DNA of 64,000 nt from Solibacillus isronensis (lineage in GTDB: Bacteria > Bacillota > Bacilli > Bacillales_A > Planococcaceae): assembly GCF_023715405.1 (NCBI RefSeq), contig NZ_JAMBOC010000006.1:1-64000 (forward strand), read 5' to 3'. The position numbers were made by a program, and so were the translations under genes. Shown piece after piece: positions 45,806-54,098 of the stretch. Positions within the stretch are counted from its first letter, which is position 1. The number at the start of each line of letters is the position of its first letter. A model generated the notes under the pieces. That model saw only the letters and a program-made list of their open reading frames with translations. It did no database searches and had not been told where the DNA came from.

Positions 45806-46852
45806 ATGAATGAACAACAGTTTTTAGATTTACTTGATAACCATTTAGTAAAATTACAACAGCAAGAAAGAGATGACATACGCAGAGACTTTGAAGAATA
45901 CTTCGAAAATGGCCGTGCAGAAGGAAAGACAACTGAAGAAATTATAAAATCATTCGGAAATATTGAAGAGCTGGCTGAAGAGCTCCTTGCTTCATATGAT
46001 GAAGAAGACTTTATGGAAAATGTGGCGGTTATGAAAAATGATAAGCCAATTCCGTATCGAAATGTAGATATTGAGGCTAATGGTGTGAATGTTGTAATTG
46101 TTCCAACTGACGCTGACGAGGCACTTATTGAAACAAAGGATAAGGACCAGTTGACTGAAGCATCTATGCTAATAAAAGATGACACACTTTTCATCTCTAT
46201 AAAGCGTCAGGAGCAGGTCCGTCGTTTTTGGTTTATTACGATAATAGGGACGATCAATACAATAGATACAGTGGTTTATCTGCCTAAAAAACAGTATGAA
46301 AAGCTTGTGATTCATAATGACAATGGACGGATTAAGGTGTCTGAAACTATCGCACAGCAATTTTATCTAAAATCAGATAACGGCCGTATTTTAACAGACC
46401 ATATTCAAGGGAAAGTTCTTGATGCTCATTCGGCTAACGGGCGAGTGGTGCTCACAGAAACTAACATTGAACATGTTAAAGCAAGTTCCAATAATGGCCG
46501 GATTATCGCAGAGGATGTAACGGGTCAAGAGCTTCAGTTTGAGTCAGATAATGGACGTGTCGAAATTAAGAATGTTTTAGGGAAAATCAAAGCACAGTCA
46601 CGAAATGGCCGGATTGTTGCACAGTTAAAAACTGTCCAATCACCATTAAATTTTGAATCTGATAATGGTCAAATAGTATTGAGTACAGAAGGAAAGCTTC
46701 AAAATATTGAAATTGGTAGTTGGACTGCTTGGGGATCCGTATCTATTTATAATGAAAAAAAATCGCATTATTCGCACGGTACTAGAGAAAACACCATACA
46801 ATTAAAAACAAGCAACGGGAAAATAACAGTTGAGGATCTTTTAGCTCAGTAA
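45806..46852 (+). CDS. HAAS plus DUF4097 beta-repeat protein
   Basis: 348 residues. N-terminal HAAS/DUF1700 helical domain (about 1-75; FLDLLDNHLVKL, SFGNIEELAEELL) that senses with PadR, then a DUF4097 beta-helix of seven Asn-Gly-containing turns (NDNGRI, KSDNGRI, SANGRV, SNNGRI, SDNGRV, SRNGRI, SDNGQI) spaced about 20 residues. No membrane segment seen. Site AAGGGAG. Confidence 0.87.
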   Translation: MNEQQFLDLLDNHLVKLQQQERDDIRRDFEEYFENGRAEGKTTEEIIKSFGNIEELAEELLASYDEEDFMENVAVMKNDKPIPYRNVDIEANGVNVVIVPTDADEALIETKDKDQLTEASMLIKDDTLFISIKRQEQVRRFWFITIIGTINTIDTVVYLPKKQYEKLVIHNDNGRIKVSETIAQQFYLKSDNGRILTDHIQGKVLDAHSANGRVVLTETNIEHVKASSNNGRIIAEDVTGQELQFESDNGRVEIKNVLGKIKAQSRNGRIVAQLKTVQSPLNFESDNGQIVLSTEGKLQNIEIGSWTAWGSVSIYNEKKSHYSHGTRENTIQLKTSNGKITVEDLLAQ

Positions 46853-46928
46853 TCTATGTAAAAGTTAGAAACTCAGCGGCATAATCCGTATAATAAAACT
46901 AATGATAGTTGAAATGGAGTCGTTAACG

Positions 46929-47285
46929 ATGAAAACATATAGCTTTAGATTATTTGGTGGCTACAAGGTGATACTTGATAAAACAGAAATAACAATTGAC
47001 TATGCTGGTGAAAAGTTTCTATTTATAAATAAATCTAAACCTCGGGTGAAAACTATTTCATACGAAGATATATTGAGAGTGGATTATAAAGAAGCCGGTA
47101 TGACATTCGGTTATGTGCGTCTGATTACAGCGGAAAATGCCCCATATGTAAGCAGTACGTATGTTGCTCAGCATGACGAAAACGCCTGGATGGTTGAAAA
47201 AGATGAAATTAGTTTTTTAAATGAAGTATTGGATATCTTGAAAAAACATTGTAAACATATACAGTTTGCTCAATTGAAAGCTTAG
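46929..47285 (+). CDS. uncharacterised beta-rich protein
   Basis: 118 residues, soluble. Alternating strands at 1-90 and a C-terminal helix (FLNEVLDILKKHCK), a pattern reminiscent of PH-like domains. ATG at 46929 follows TGGAGT; an ATG 27 nt earlier has no site. Not recognised. Confidence 0.6.
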   Translation: MKTYSFRLFGGYKVILDKTEITIDYAGEKFLFINKSKPRVKTISYEDILRVDYKEAGMTFGYVRLITAENAPYVSSTYVAQHDENAWMVEKDEISFLNEVLDILKKHCKHIQFAQLKA

Positions 47286-47296
47286 AAATAAAATAC

Positions 47297-47333
47297 AGCA
47301 CGTCAAAAGTAAATTAACTTTTGGCGTGTTTTT
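47297..47333. terminator. bidirectional terminator
   Basis: GCACGTCAAAAGT/ACTTTTGGCGTGT stem, T-run on plus. Confidence 0.85.
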
Positions 47334-47380
47334 CTATAGGGGAAAAAGTGCTGCGAAGTTTCCTTCGAGCACCTTTCATG

Positions 47381-49093
47381 CTAAATCACTTGCATTTTAG
47401 ACCATAGCTGCTTGTAGTATGAATGTGAGATAATAAGCTCTCCATGAGTACCTGCACCTGACAACTGCCCGTCTTCAAATAATAAAATCTGGTCGGCATT
47501 TGTAATTGTAGAAAGACGATGTGCGATAATGACAGTCGTTCGGTTTTTCATCAATGCCTGTAAAGCAAGCTGGACTTCACGTTCAGATTCATTGTCCAAA
47601 TTCGATGTCGCTTCATCAAGCAGTAATATTTGAGGATTGCGTAGAATTGCACGGGCTATCGCAATCCGCTGCTTTTGTCCTCCTGACAGTTTAATGCCGC
47701 CTTCACCAACTTCTGTTTCGATTCCTTGTTCAAGTGCAATTACAAAATCGTAGGCATAGGCGGCTCGCAATGCTTCCACTACCTGTTCGTCAGTTGCTTC
47801 GTTTTGACCATATAAAACATTTTCGCGGACCGATCCATTCATAAGGGGCGCGTCTTGTGTCACATAACCGAACAGTTTCCGCCATTCGTATAAATCATAC
47901 TTTTCAATATTTGTCTGTCCATATAAAATTTTGCCCCCTGTTACTTCATAAAAGCGCTCAATTAACGAAAACATCGTCGTTTTCCCGCCGCCGCTACTGC
48001 TTACAAATGCGGTAGTTTTGCCAGAGGGAATCGTAAAGTTCATCCCTTTTAAAATAGGCTGCTCGGCATATTGAAACTTTACATTTTGAAAAATGATATC
48101 TTGTGCCACCGCAGGAATTGAAAGACCGGATATCTTTTCGGTTGCCTGAGCAATGATTGATTGAATACGTTCTGTTGCACCAAGTGCTTTCTGTAAGGCT
48201 GTGAAAAAAGTTGCCATTTGTGTAAATGGAATGATGATTTGCACAAGGTAAATCATAATCGCAACAAGTTCCCCTGAAGAAATTGCTCCTGAAGATACTT
48301 GTGTGCCCCCATATCCGAATAAAAGAATCAGCACAATCATCATAATGAGCGTCATAATCGGTGATAAAATAGCGAGGATTTTGGCCTCTTTTAAACCAAA
48401 ACGGTAAAGCTGTTCAATCCGGTTTTCACCCCGTTCTTTTTCCAATGGTTCGGTTTGGGAAGATTTTACAAGTCGGATATTAGATAATACCCGTCCAAGA
48501 TGCCCACTGAATAAAGCGAGTTCGTCTTGATTGGCTTTAGCGATTTTATGCATTTTTTGTCCAAGTGGCAATGTAACAAATATCGCAAGCGGTACGGCTA
48601 TTAGCATAAGAAGCGTCATTCTCCAGTCAATCCAAAGTAAAATTGCAATCGCACCAATTATAGAAAAAATGCCCGATACAAAGCTTACTAGATGATCTGT
48701 TACAAGTTCTTTTACGACGCTTGTATCTTGTGTAATACGGCTCATCGTTTCCCCGGATTCGTGGGCATCAAAGTAAGGGGTTTTTAAATGTAAAATATGC
48801 TGCCAAAGTGTATTTCGTAAATTCGCGACTATCCGTTCCCCGAGCATACGCATTAGAAAATAAGTCAACCCACTAAGAACCGCCTGTATGACTAAAATTA
48901 GAGCAACGGCAGTGACCGCTGTCCAAGCAAAACCTATAGTCGAAAAATCGTTGATCATATTCATCGTAAATAATGGTACAGCAAGTGAAGCGAGTGTTTC
49001 GATAATACTTAATATAAAAACAATGATAACGAGTTTTTTGGGGAATTTGCTTTTTTTAATGAGTTCCCATAATTGCTTTAGCTGAACGTTCAT
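47381..49093 (-). CDS. ABC multidrug exporter, homodimeric (BmrA/LmrA-like)
   Basis: 570 residues. Six-segment exporter domain (about 15-310), then an ATPase with LSGGQKQRIAIARA, ILLLDEATSNLD and AHRLSTI. The Walker A reads SSSGGGKT, with Ser in place of the first Gly. The start at 49093 overlaps the stop of the merR-type gene by 4 bases and follows GAGGGGG, so regulator and pump form one operon, likely drug-induced. Confidence 0.88.
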   Translation of the reverse strand: MNVQLKQLWELIKKSKFPKKLVIIVFILSIIETLASLAVPLFTMNMINDFSTIGFAWTAVTAVALILVIQAVLSGLTYFLMRMLGERIVANLRNTLWQHILHLKTPYFDAHESGETMSRITQDTSVVKELVTDHLVSFVSGIFSIIGAIAILLWIDWRMTLLMLIAVPLAIFVTLPLGQKMHKIAKANQDELALFSGHLGRVLSNIRLVKSSQTEPLEKERGENRIEQLYRFGLKEAKILAILSPIMTLIMMIVLILLFGYGGTQVSSGAISSGELVAIMIYLVQIIIPFTQMATFFTALQKALGATERIQSIIAQATEKISGLSIPAVAQDIIFQNVKFQYAEQPILKGMNFTIPSGKTTAFVSSSGGGKTTMFSLIERFYEVTGGKILYGQTNIEKYDLYEWRKLFGYVTQDAPLMNGSVRENVLYGQNEATDEQVVEALRAAYAYDFVIALEQGIETEVGEGGIKLSGGQKQRIAIARAILRNPQILLLDEATSNLDNESEREVQLALQALMKNRTTVIIAHRLSTITNADQILLFEDGQLSGAGTHGELIISHSYYKQLWSKMQVI

Positions 49094-49824
49094 GTAATAA
49101 CCCCCTCTAGTATTTTCAATCGTGCAGCTTGATCCAAGAGCCAATTTTCTTCCTCACTAGAAAGCGGAATTGTAAATAACCAATTATCAAAATCAATATT
49201 TGGATGTTTTTCAAATTCCTGCGCTAAACTTTTCGTCAGTTCTGGCGGAATAATGGAAAATAACTGTTCGATCAGTTGTGTTAGTTCCGTGTCTTCTGGC
49301 GGATGCAGGAAAGCCTGTTTAATTTCATAGAGACTTTCAATATAACGTCGATTAATTTCGATAAAATTCATATCTAAAAAACTGTATATCTGTTCAATTA
49401 GCGGCTCCGGAATATACTGTCTTAAATAATCCTTCTGGGCATCCTCTGTCAGTAAACTATGAATGATGAGCAGTAATGTAGTGGGGTCGACAGCCGTATT
49501 TTCCTGGTGAATGTGAATGGCTGTATCAATTGTTGCAAGCATTTGTTCCAGCTGTTTTTTCTTCTTTATTAACTGCAACTTTTGATGTTCCAAAGATTGA
49601 AGCAAAGAATCATCTTTTTTGAGCAGCTCTTTAATTTCCTCTAGAGAATAATCAAGATATTTGAAAGTCACGATCTTTTGGACAGTGATGATATTAGCAT
49701 CATTATAATAGCGCTGTCCGCCTTCAGAAATACTGGCAGGTATTAATAAACCCTTTTCTCCGTAATAACGCAAAGTACGAATCGTAATGCCGGTCTTTTT
49801 AGAAAATTCCCCGATTGAATACAT
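49090..49824 (-). CDS. MerR-family regulator of the adjacent ABC exporter
   Basis: 244 residues. MerR HTH (YSIGEFSKKTGITIRTLRYYGEKG, split at 2-26) and dimer helix (EHQKLQLIKKKKQLEQML), then a 130-residue helical effector domain typical of drug-sensing TipAL/MtaN-like members. ATG at 49824 follows AAGGAG. Its promoter has the MerR-type 19-bp spacer. Confidence 0.88.
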   Translation of the reverse strand: MYSIGEFSKKTGITIRTLRYYGEKGLLIPASISEGGQRYYNDANIITVQKIVTFKYLDYSLEEIKELLKKDDSLLQSLEHQKLQLIKKKKQLEQMLATIDTAIHIHQENTAVDPTTLLLIIHSLLTEDAQKDYLRQYIPEPLIEQIYSFLDMNFIEINRRYIESLYEIKQAFLHPPEDTELTQLIEQLFSIIPPELTKSLAQEFEKHPNIDFDNWLFTIPLSSEEENWLLDQAARLKILEGVIT

Positions 49825-49844
49825 TTCCCTCACTCCTTATATGT

Positions 49845-49875
49845 AGTATAAAAGCTGACGTAACGTAACATGCAA
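49845..49875 (-). promoter_or_regulatory. MerR-type promoter with 19-bp spacer
   Basis: On the minus strand: TTGCAT, 19 bp containing GTTACGTTACGTCAGC, TATACT. The long spacer is the hallmark of promoters untwisted by MerR activators. Confidence 0.75.
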
Positions 49876-49953
49876 TGAAAAGATTCGAAAAAATTAAAAT
49901 GATGAATTTGCAATAAAAAATAATGTGCAAATTTATCGAAAGTTGTCACATTA

Positions 49954-49969
49954 TGTTCCACGTGAAAAA
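49954..49969. other. parS: parS site (ParB/Spo0J binding)
   Basis: TGTTCCACGTGAAAAA matches the B. subtilis parS sequence (TGTTCCACGTGAAACA) at 15 of 16 positions; the CACGTG core is intact. It lies in a 323-bp gene-free region between divergent genes, where most parS-like insertions would be tolerated. Confidence 0.75.
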
Positions 49970-50147
49970 AAATTGACTAAATATGAACTAATTAATTTAG
50001 AGGGGATAATAAAAATTTGTAAAAATCTAAAAATAGTGACGAAATAACATAGAAAAAAATTACAATAAATACTATTATTTAGAAAGGAAGGGTAAGAGCG
50101 TATAGAGATTGATAGGTAAATTTTTATATTATGGAGGTTAAGGAAAA

Positions 50148-51725
50148 ATGGAGAGTAGGAACATAAAAAGAATGAGGAAAATTTTACTTCAAATTGGGGT
50201 GATTTGTTTCCTGTTAGCAGCAGCTACGAATATAGGCTATGCCCAAATGTTTTCGGACGTAAAAGATGACTCTAAATTAAATGAAGAACTTACAGTGTTA
50301 AATAATTTAGGTGGAGTGGTACTGTCACCAAACGATAATTTTCGTGCAGATGATCCGATTACACGTTATGAAGTGGCTGAGTTTATCGTACGTACACTGC
50401 AAATTGATTTAGAAATGAGTACAATTCCTACATATTTAGACATTCCTGCAGAGGATTCGCGAATGCCTGTCATTGCAGCAATAACTGAGCTTGGCATAAT
50501 GACAGGGTTTGAAGGTAAATTTAATCCGGATGCAAAATTATCGCGTGCACAGGCGGTAAAGATTTTGGTACCTGCGTTTCAGTTAAGTGGATCGGAGGCA
50601 ATTCCATATACGGATATTACAAAAAATCATAGTGCTGTACCTGCAATTCAAGCATTAATAGCAAATAAAATTGTATACCCGGCAAAAAATCAAAAATTCA
50701 ATCCGAGCGAAATGATGACTCGCGGGGATTTTGTTTCTTACCTTGCAAGAATTATTGAGCCATCATTAAGACCTACTGAACCTGAACAGCCTGTGTTCCA
50801 AAGCTGTGTAAAAGAAACAGCGAAAAAACGTTATGTAGTTGATGTTGCAGTAACAAATTTATGGAATAAACCTAACCAGGCGCGTGCTGTTGATTATCCT
50901 TCGACAAAAAACCCGGTAGAAATGCAAAAATGGATCTCATCATTAAGTTTATCTCAAAAGAAATGGCTTGTTGGACGTACAGATACCCAAGCGTTGTATG
51001 GCGATGAAGTATCATTGCTTGAAACAAATGGGAAATGGCAACGTGTCGCGGCAAAAGATCAATATGTACCATATTTAAAGGCAGGTTATCCTGGATGGGT
51101 TCCACAATCTCATGTTGTGGCAACGAACAAAAATTATGATGATTGCGGCATTGCGATTATTACTGCGGATAAAACGAATCTTTTAGAAAAAGATGCGAAA
51201 ACGAAATTTTTACAAATCAGTTATGCAACAATTTTGCCGGTAATTGATGAGACTTCAAAATACTATTATGTAGAAACACCGGGTGACGGGGTTAAACTAC
51301 TAAAGAAAAGTGCGGCAAAATCTTATGCATCCTATAGCGATGTTCCAAAACCGACAGCTAATACAATCATTAACGAAGCGAAGCGTTATTTGGGCTTACC
51401 ATATCTTTGGGCAGGAACCTCTTCCTGGGGCTATGACTGTTCGGGTATTTTATATGCGGTATTCCGCACACACGGCATCATGATTTCGAGGGATTCATTC
51501 TATCAGGCAACAGGTGGTAAAGCTGTTGCGAAGAAAAATTTAAAGCCTGGGGACCTTGTATTCTTTGCGTATAATGGCGGCAAGGGGAAAGTGTACCATG
51601 TTGGCCTTTATATCGGTGACGGCAAAATGTTACATGCACCACACTACGCATCGAAAGTGAAAATCGAATCAATGAACAATGGTGTTTATAAAAAGAACTA
51701 CTCAGGTGCAAGACGTTATTTATAA
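50148..51725 (+). CDS. SLH-SH3-NlpC/P60 cell-wall hydrolase
   Basis: 525 residues. Signal peptide (about 1-33, ending GYAQ), three SLH motifs (about 35-205; ITRYEVAEFIVRTL, LSRAQAVKILVPAF, MTRGDFVSYLARII), an SH3-like region (about 220-390) and a C-terminal NlpC/P60 peptidase (about 400-525) with Cys in YDCSG, His in VYHVGLYIGDG and a third polar His in HAPHYA. Probably cleaves D-Glu-diamino acid bonds in wall peptides. Monocistronic. Confidence 0.92.
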   Translation: MESRNIKRMRKILLQIGVICFLLAAATNIGYAQMFSDVKDDSKLNEELTVLNNLGGVVLSPNDNFRADDPITRYEVAEFIVRTLQIDLEMSTIPTYLDIPAEDSRMPVIAAITELGIMTGFEGKFNPDAKLSRAQAVKILVPAFQLSGSEAIPYTDITKNHSAVPAIQALIANKIVYPAKNQKFNPSEMMTRGDFVSYLARIIEPSLRPTEPEQPVFQSCVKETAKKRYVVDVAVTNLWNKPNQARAVDYPSTKNPVEMQKWISSLSLSQKKWLVGRTDTQALYGDEVSLLETNGKWQRVAAKDQYVPYLKAGYPGWVPQSHVVATNKNYDDCGIAIITADKTNLLEKDAKTKFLQISYATILPVIDETSKYYYVETPGDGVKLLKKSAAKSYASYSDVPKPTANTIINEAKRYLGLPYLWAGTSSWGYDCSGILYAVFRTHGIMISRDSFYQATGGKAVAKKNLKPGDLVFFAYNGGKGKVYHVGLYIGDGKMLHAPHYASKVKIESMNNGVYKKNYSGARRYL

Positions 51726-51852
51726 AAGGGCATGAATAAAATAAAAATTTTCCGTTTCTTTTTAACTTACATGACAAAATATTTAGTGTATTGTTAGGAG
51801 TAAGTTGGGTATATGTAAGGAATAAAGGAATTTTAATAAGGAGGCATATTTT

Positions 51853-52254
51853 ATGAATCCGTGGTTAATAGCAGCCCTCGTTATATTGGGAATTGCTGTA
51901 GTTCTGTTAATCGTCTGTATTATTGTTGTAATTGGACCAATAAAAAGAGTTGTTACACTGCTGTTGGCACATGCTGAAGGAATTAAAAAACAGCTGAATC
52001 CTATTCAAACCGAAACAACGAAATTAACAACAACAGTCAATCGTATGATGGCAGATATTGAATATAAAAAAGAATCTGTCCAGTCTGTCATTCAATCCGT
52101 CAAACATACAGTTGAAGTATTGGACCAAGTGAGCGATGTGTCACACGATGCGACTGTGAAGGCTATGAAGAAAGCAAACAATGATCCGTATCTACAAGCT
52201 GAGGTAGAACGTTGGACCAATACCGCAATGGGTATTATTCAGCGAAAAGCATAA
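51853..52254 (+). CDS. DUF948-type membrane-anchored protein
   Basis: 133 residues. One N-terminal membrane helix (about 5-32) and a coiled-coil stretch (about 45-115) typical of DUF948/YtxG-like general stress proteins. Site AAGGAGG. Confidence 0.77.
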   Translation: MNPWLIAALVILGIAVVLLIVCIIVVIGPIKRVVTLLLAHAEGIKKQLNPIQTETTKLTTTVNRMMADIEYKKESVQSVIQSVKHTVEVLDQVSDVSHDATVKAMKKANNDPYLQAEVERWTNTAMGIIQRKA

Positions 52255-52259
52255 TAGGA

Positions 52260-52296
52260 AAAGGGATGTACAGATTTTCTGTACATCCCTTTTTTG
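52260..52296 (+). terminator. intrinsic terminator
   Basis: AAGGGATGTACAGA/TCTGTACATCCCTT stem, T-run. Confidence 0.94.
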
Positions 52297-52609
52297 TTAC
52301 ATAAAAAAAGAAAAAAATATAAACGTAATTTTATATGTAAGCGTTATTATTCTGTACTAGAACAGAACTTGCTAGCTTATCTTCTATTCTTCTCTTTTTT
52401 GTTTAAAACATGAATTTCAGGACTTTCACAAAGTGTTCAAAGAAATCAGATAAATTATGAACGTATTGTGAAAATAGGGGTTAGGAGGTTTCTTTTTAAT
52501 TGAAATAGAGTAAAATAGAAAACAGCAAGTGTGTTATATAACAATCTGCAACTGTCACGGGAGAATCGACTATTTATAATACAGTGTTATAAAAAAGGAG
52601 AAATGAAAC

Positions 52610-52732
52610 ATGTGGGTAGTAACAGTATTTAATGATATAAACGATATTCGTATATTCGAATATACGACGAAAATTGAAGCGACTTCAAAATTAGAAAAAT
52701 ATAAAAACGCAATATTATCATATACAAAATAA
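52610..52732 (+). CDS. 40-residue MWVVTVF microprotein, copy 1
   Basis: Starts MWVVTVFNDINDIRIFEY after AAAAAGGAG and ends SYTK. No signal peptide or hydrophobic helix: two short strands and a helix are likely. A paralogue of the same length follows 24 nt downstream. Conservation between copies at protein level with silent-site change supports translation. Function unknown. Confidence 0.75.
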   Translation: MWVVTVFNDINDIRIFEYTTKIEATSKLEKYKNAILSYTK

Positions 52733-52756
52733 AGAATGGAAAGGGAGCGGTAAAAT

Positions 52757-52879
52757 ATGTGGGTAGTAACAGTGTTCAATAATCCTAATGACATTCGTAT
52801 GTTCGAATACACAACTAAAAGCGAGGCTGCCGCATTTTTAGCTAAGTATAAAAATGCTGTCCTATCGTTTACCAACTAG
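52757..52879 (+). CDS. 40-residue MWVVTVF microprotein, copy 2
   Basis: Starts MWVVTVFNNPNDIRMFEY after AAGGGAGCGG and ends SFTN. About 60% identical to copy 1, with the first eight and the FEYTTK residues shared. Followed by a strong terminator, so the two form one short transcript. Not recognised. Confidence 0.75.
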   Translation: MWVVTVFNNPNDIRMFEYTTKSEAAAFLAKYKNAVLSFTN

Positions 52880-52887
52880 TTAAAGAA

Positions 52888-52931
52888 AGGTTGATGCAGA
52901 AAGTGAAAGCTTTCTGCATCGACTTTTTTTA
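52888..52931 (+). terminator. terminator of the microprotein pair
   Basis: GATGCAGAAAG/CTTTCTGCATC stem with a 6-nt loop and eight Ts. From here to 53225 no credible gene was found. Confidence 0.92.
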
Positions 52932-53228
52932 TTTGGAAGGAAATACTGAGAGTAGATTGGTCCGTTTTCTCGTTTATTGTATTAAGGATACGTTAAACGA
53001 GAATGGCGACTATTATAAAGAGTGCTTGCTGCAGGTTGTAGCTGGAGAGGATAATATTATAAATTTAATAACTATAATTGAGTGAGATGAATATACAGAA
53101 ATAACGCTTTAAAGACATGATTTTGTTTTTAAGTACTATTTTGTTGCGTAGAAATTCCTTTCTTGTTCTTGTGTGACGTGAATTTGTGATTTATATAGAA
53201 GAATTCACGGAATTTAAGTTGTAGAAGG

Positions 53229-53257
53229 TTGACGAAATATAACTAATATAAGATAAT
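53229..53257 (+). promoter_or_regulatory. SigA promoter of ahpC
   Basis: TTGACG, 17 bp, GATAAT; transcript start near 53264. Confidence 0.78.
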
Positions 53258-53280
53258 TTTAGATGGTAATAATAATTATT

Positions 53281-53295
53281 TTATAATAATTATTT
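53281..53295. promoter_or_regulatory. PerR-like box
   Basis: TTATAATAATTATTT matches the PerR operator TTATAATNATTATAA at 13 of 15 positions and lies just downstream of the predicted ahpC start point, where binding would block transcription. The local DNA is very AT-rich, which lowers certainty. Confidence 0.6.
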
Positions 53296-53325
53296 CATTG
53301 ATATTTATATAGGAGGAATTTTAAA

Positions 53326-53889
53326 ATGGCATTAATCGGTAAAGAAATCGCACCATTCGCTGCGAAAGCATTCCAAAAAGGTGAATTCATCGACGTAACT
53401 TCAGAAAACTTCAAAGGACAATGGTCAGTAGTATGCTTCTACCCAGCAGACTTCACATTCGTTTGCCCAACTGAGTTAGAAGACTTACAAAACGAATATG
53501 CTACTTTAAAATCTTTAGGCGTAGAAGTTTACTCAGTATCGACGGATACACACTTCACACATAAAGCATGGCATGATACTTCTGAAGCAATCGGTAAAAT
53601 TGAGTACATCATGATTGGTGACCCATCTCATACAATTTCTAAGGCGTTTGACGTGTTAAACGAAGAAGATGGTTTAGCAGAGCGCGGTACATTCATCATC
53701 GATCCAGATGGTGTTGTACAAGCATTAGAAATTAATGCTGGCGGTATCGGCCGTGACGCTTCTATTTTAGTAAACAAAATTAAAGCAGCTCAATATGTAC
53801 GTAACAATCCAGGTGAAGTTTGCCCAGCTAAATGGGAAGAAGGCGGCGAAACGTTAACGCCAAGCTTAGATCTAGTAGGTAAAATCTAA
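53326..53889 (+). CDS. ahpC: alkyl hydroperoxide reductase C (peroxiredoxin)
   Basis: 187 residues, typical 2-Cys Prx1/AhpC. Peroxidatic Cys47 in FTFVCPTE and resolving Cys166 in GEVCPAKW. Reduces H2O2 and organic peroxides, then is recycled by AhpF encoded next. Strong TAGGAGG site and highly biased codons suggest high expression. Confidence 0.97.
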   Translation: MALIGKEIAPFAAKAFQKGEFIDVTSENFKGQWSVVCFYPADFTFVCPTELEDLQNEYATLKSLGVEVYSVSTDTHFTHKAWHDTSEAIGKIEYIMIGDPSHTISKAFDVLNEEDGLAERGTFIIDPDGVVQALEINAGGIGRDASILVNKIKAAQYVRNNPGEVCPAKWEEGGETLTPSLDLVGKI

Positions 53890-53913
53890 TCTGAGTAGTA
53901 AATAACAAACAAG

Positions 53914-53961
53914 TAAGCGACAAAAACAACCGTTATGGCTTGGTTTTGTCGCTCTGTTTTT
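53914..53961 (+). terminator. hairpin between ahpC and ahpF
   Basis: AGCGACAAAA/TTTTGTCGCT, 10-bp stem, 18-nt loop, then CTGTTTTT. Probably a partial terminator that keeps ahpF below ahpC. Confidence 0.7.
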
Positions 53962-54021
53962 AACTGGAGAAAGAAAGGTAAGCTCTCTATCTTTAAAATT
54001 AATTGGAAAGAGGTGAGAGGC

Positions 54022-54072
54022 TTGCTGTATTTGAGAGAGAATGGCCACTTATTTTTCGGGAGGGAACAATAA
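54022..54072 (+). CDS. possible 16-residue leader peptide before ahpF
   Basis: TTG start 5 nt after AGAGGTGAG, then 15 sense codons (LYLRENGHLFFGREQ) and TAA inside an 8-bp hairpin (CCACTTAT 54045-54052 with ATAAGTGG 54069-54076) whose loop exposes GGGAGGG. It overlaps the region where ahpF's own site should be. Speculative. Confidence 0.3.
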   Translation: MLYLRENGHLFFGREQ

Positions 54073-54098
54073 GTGGTATTCATACAGCAGCTTGTGCA

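Noticed and set aside
52570-52875. 101-residue minus-strand frame with an internal repeat
   Set aside because: It is the antisense of the two microprotein genes; its repeat only mirrors their duplication.
52891-53085. 64-residue plus-strand frame after the microproteins
   Set aside because: Its start codons lie inside the terminator stem and no ribosome site precedes a later start. It could be a gene remnant but nothing supports it.
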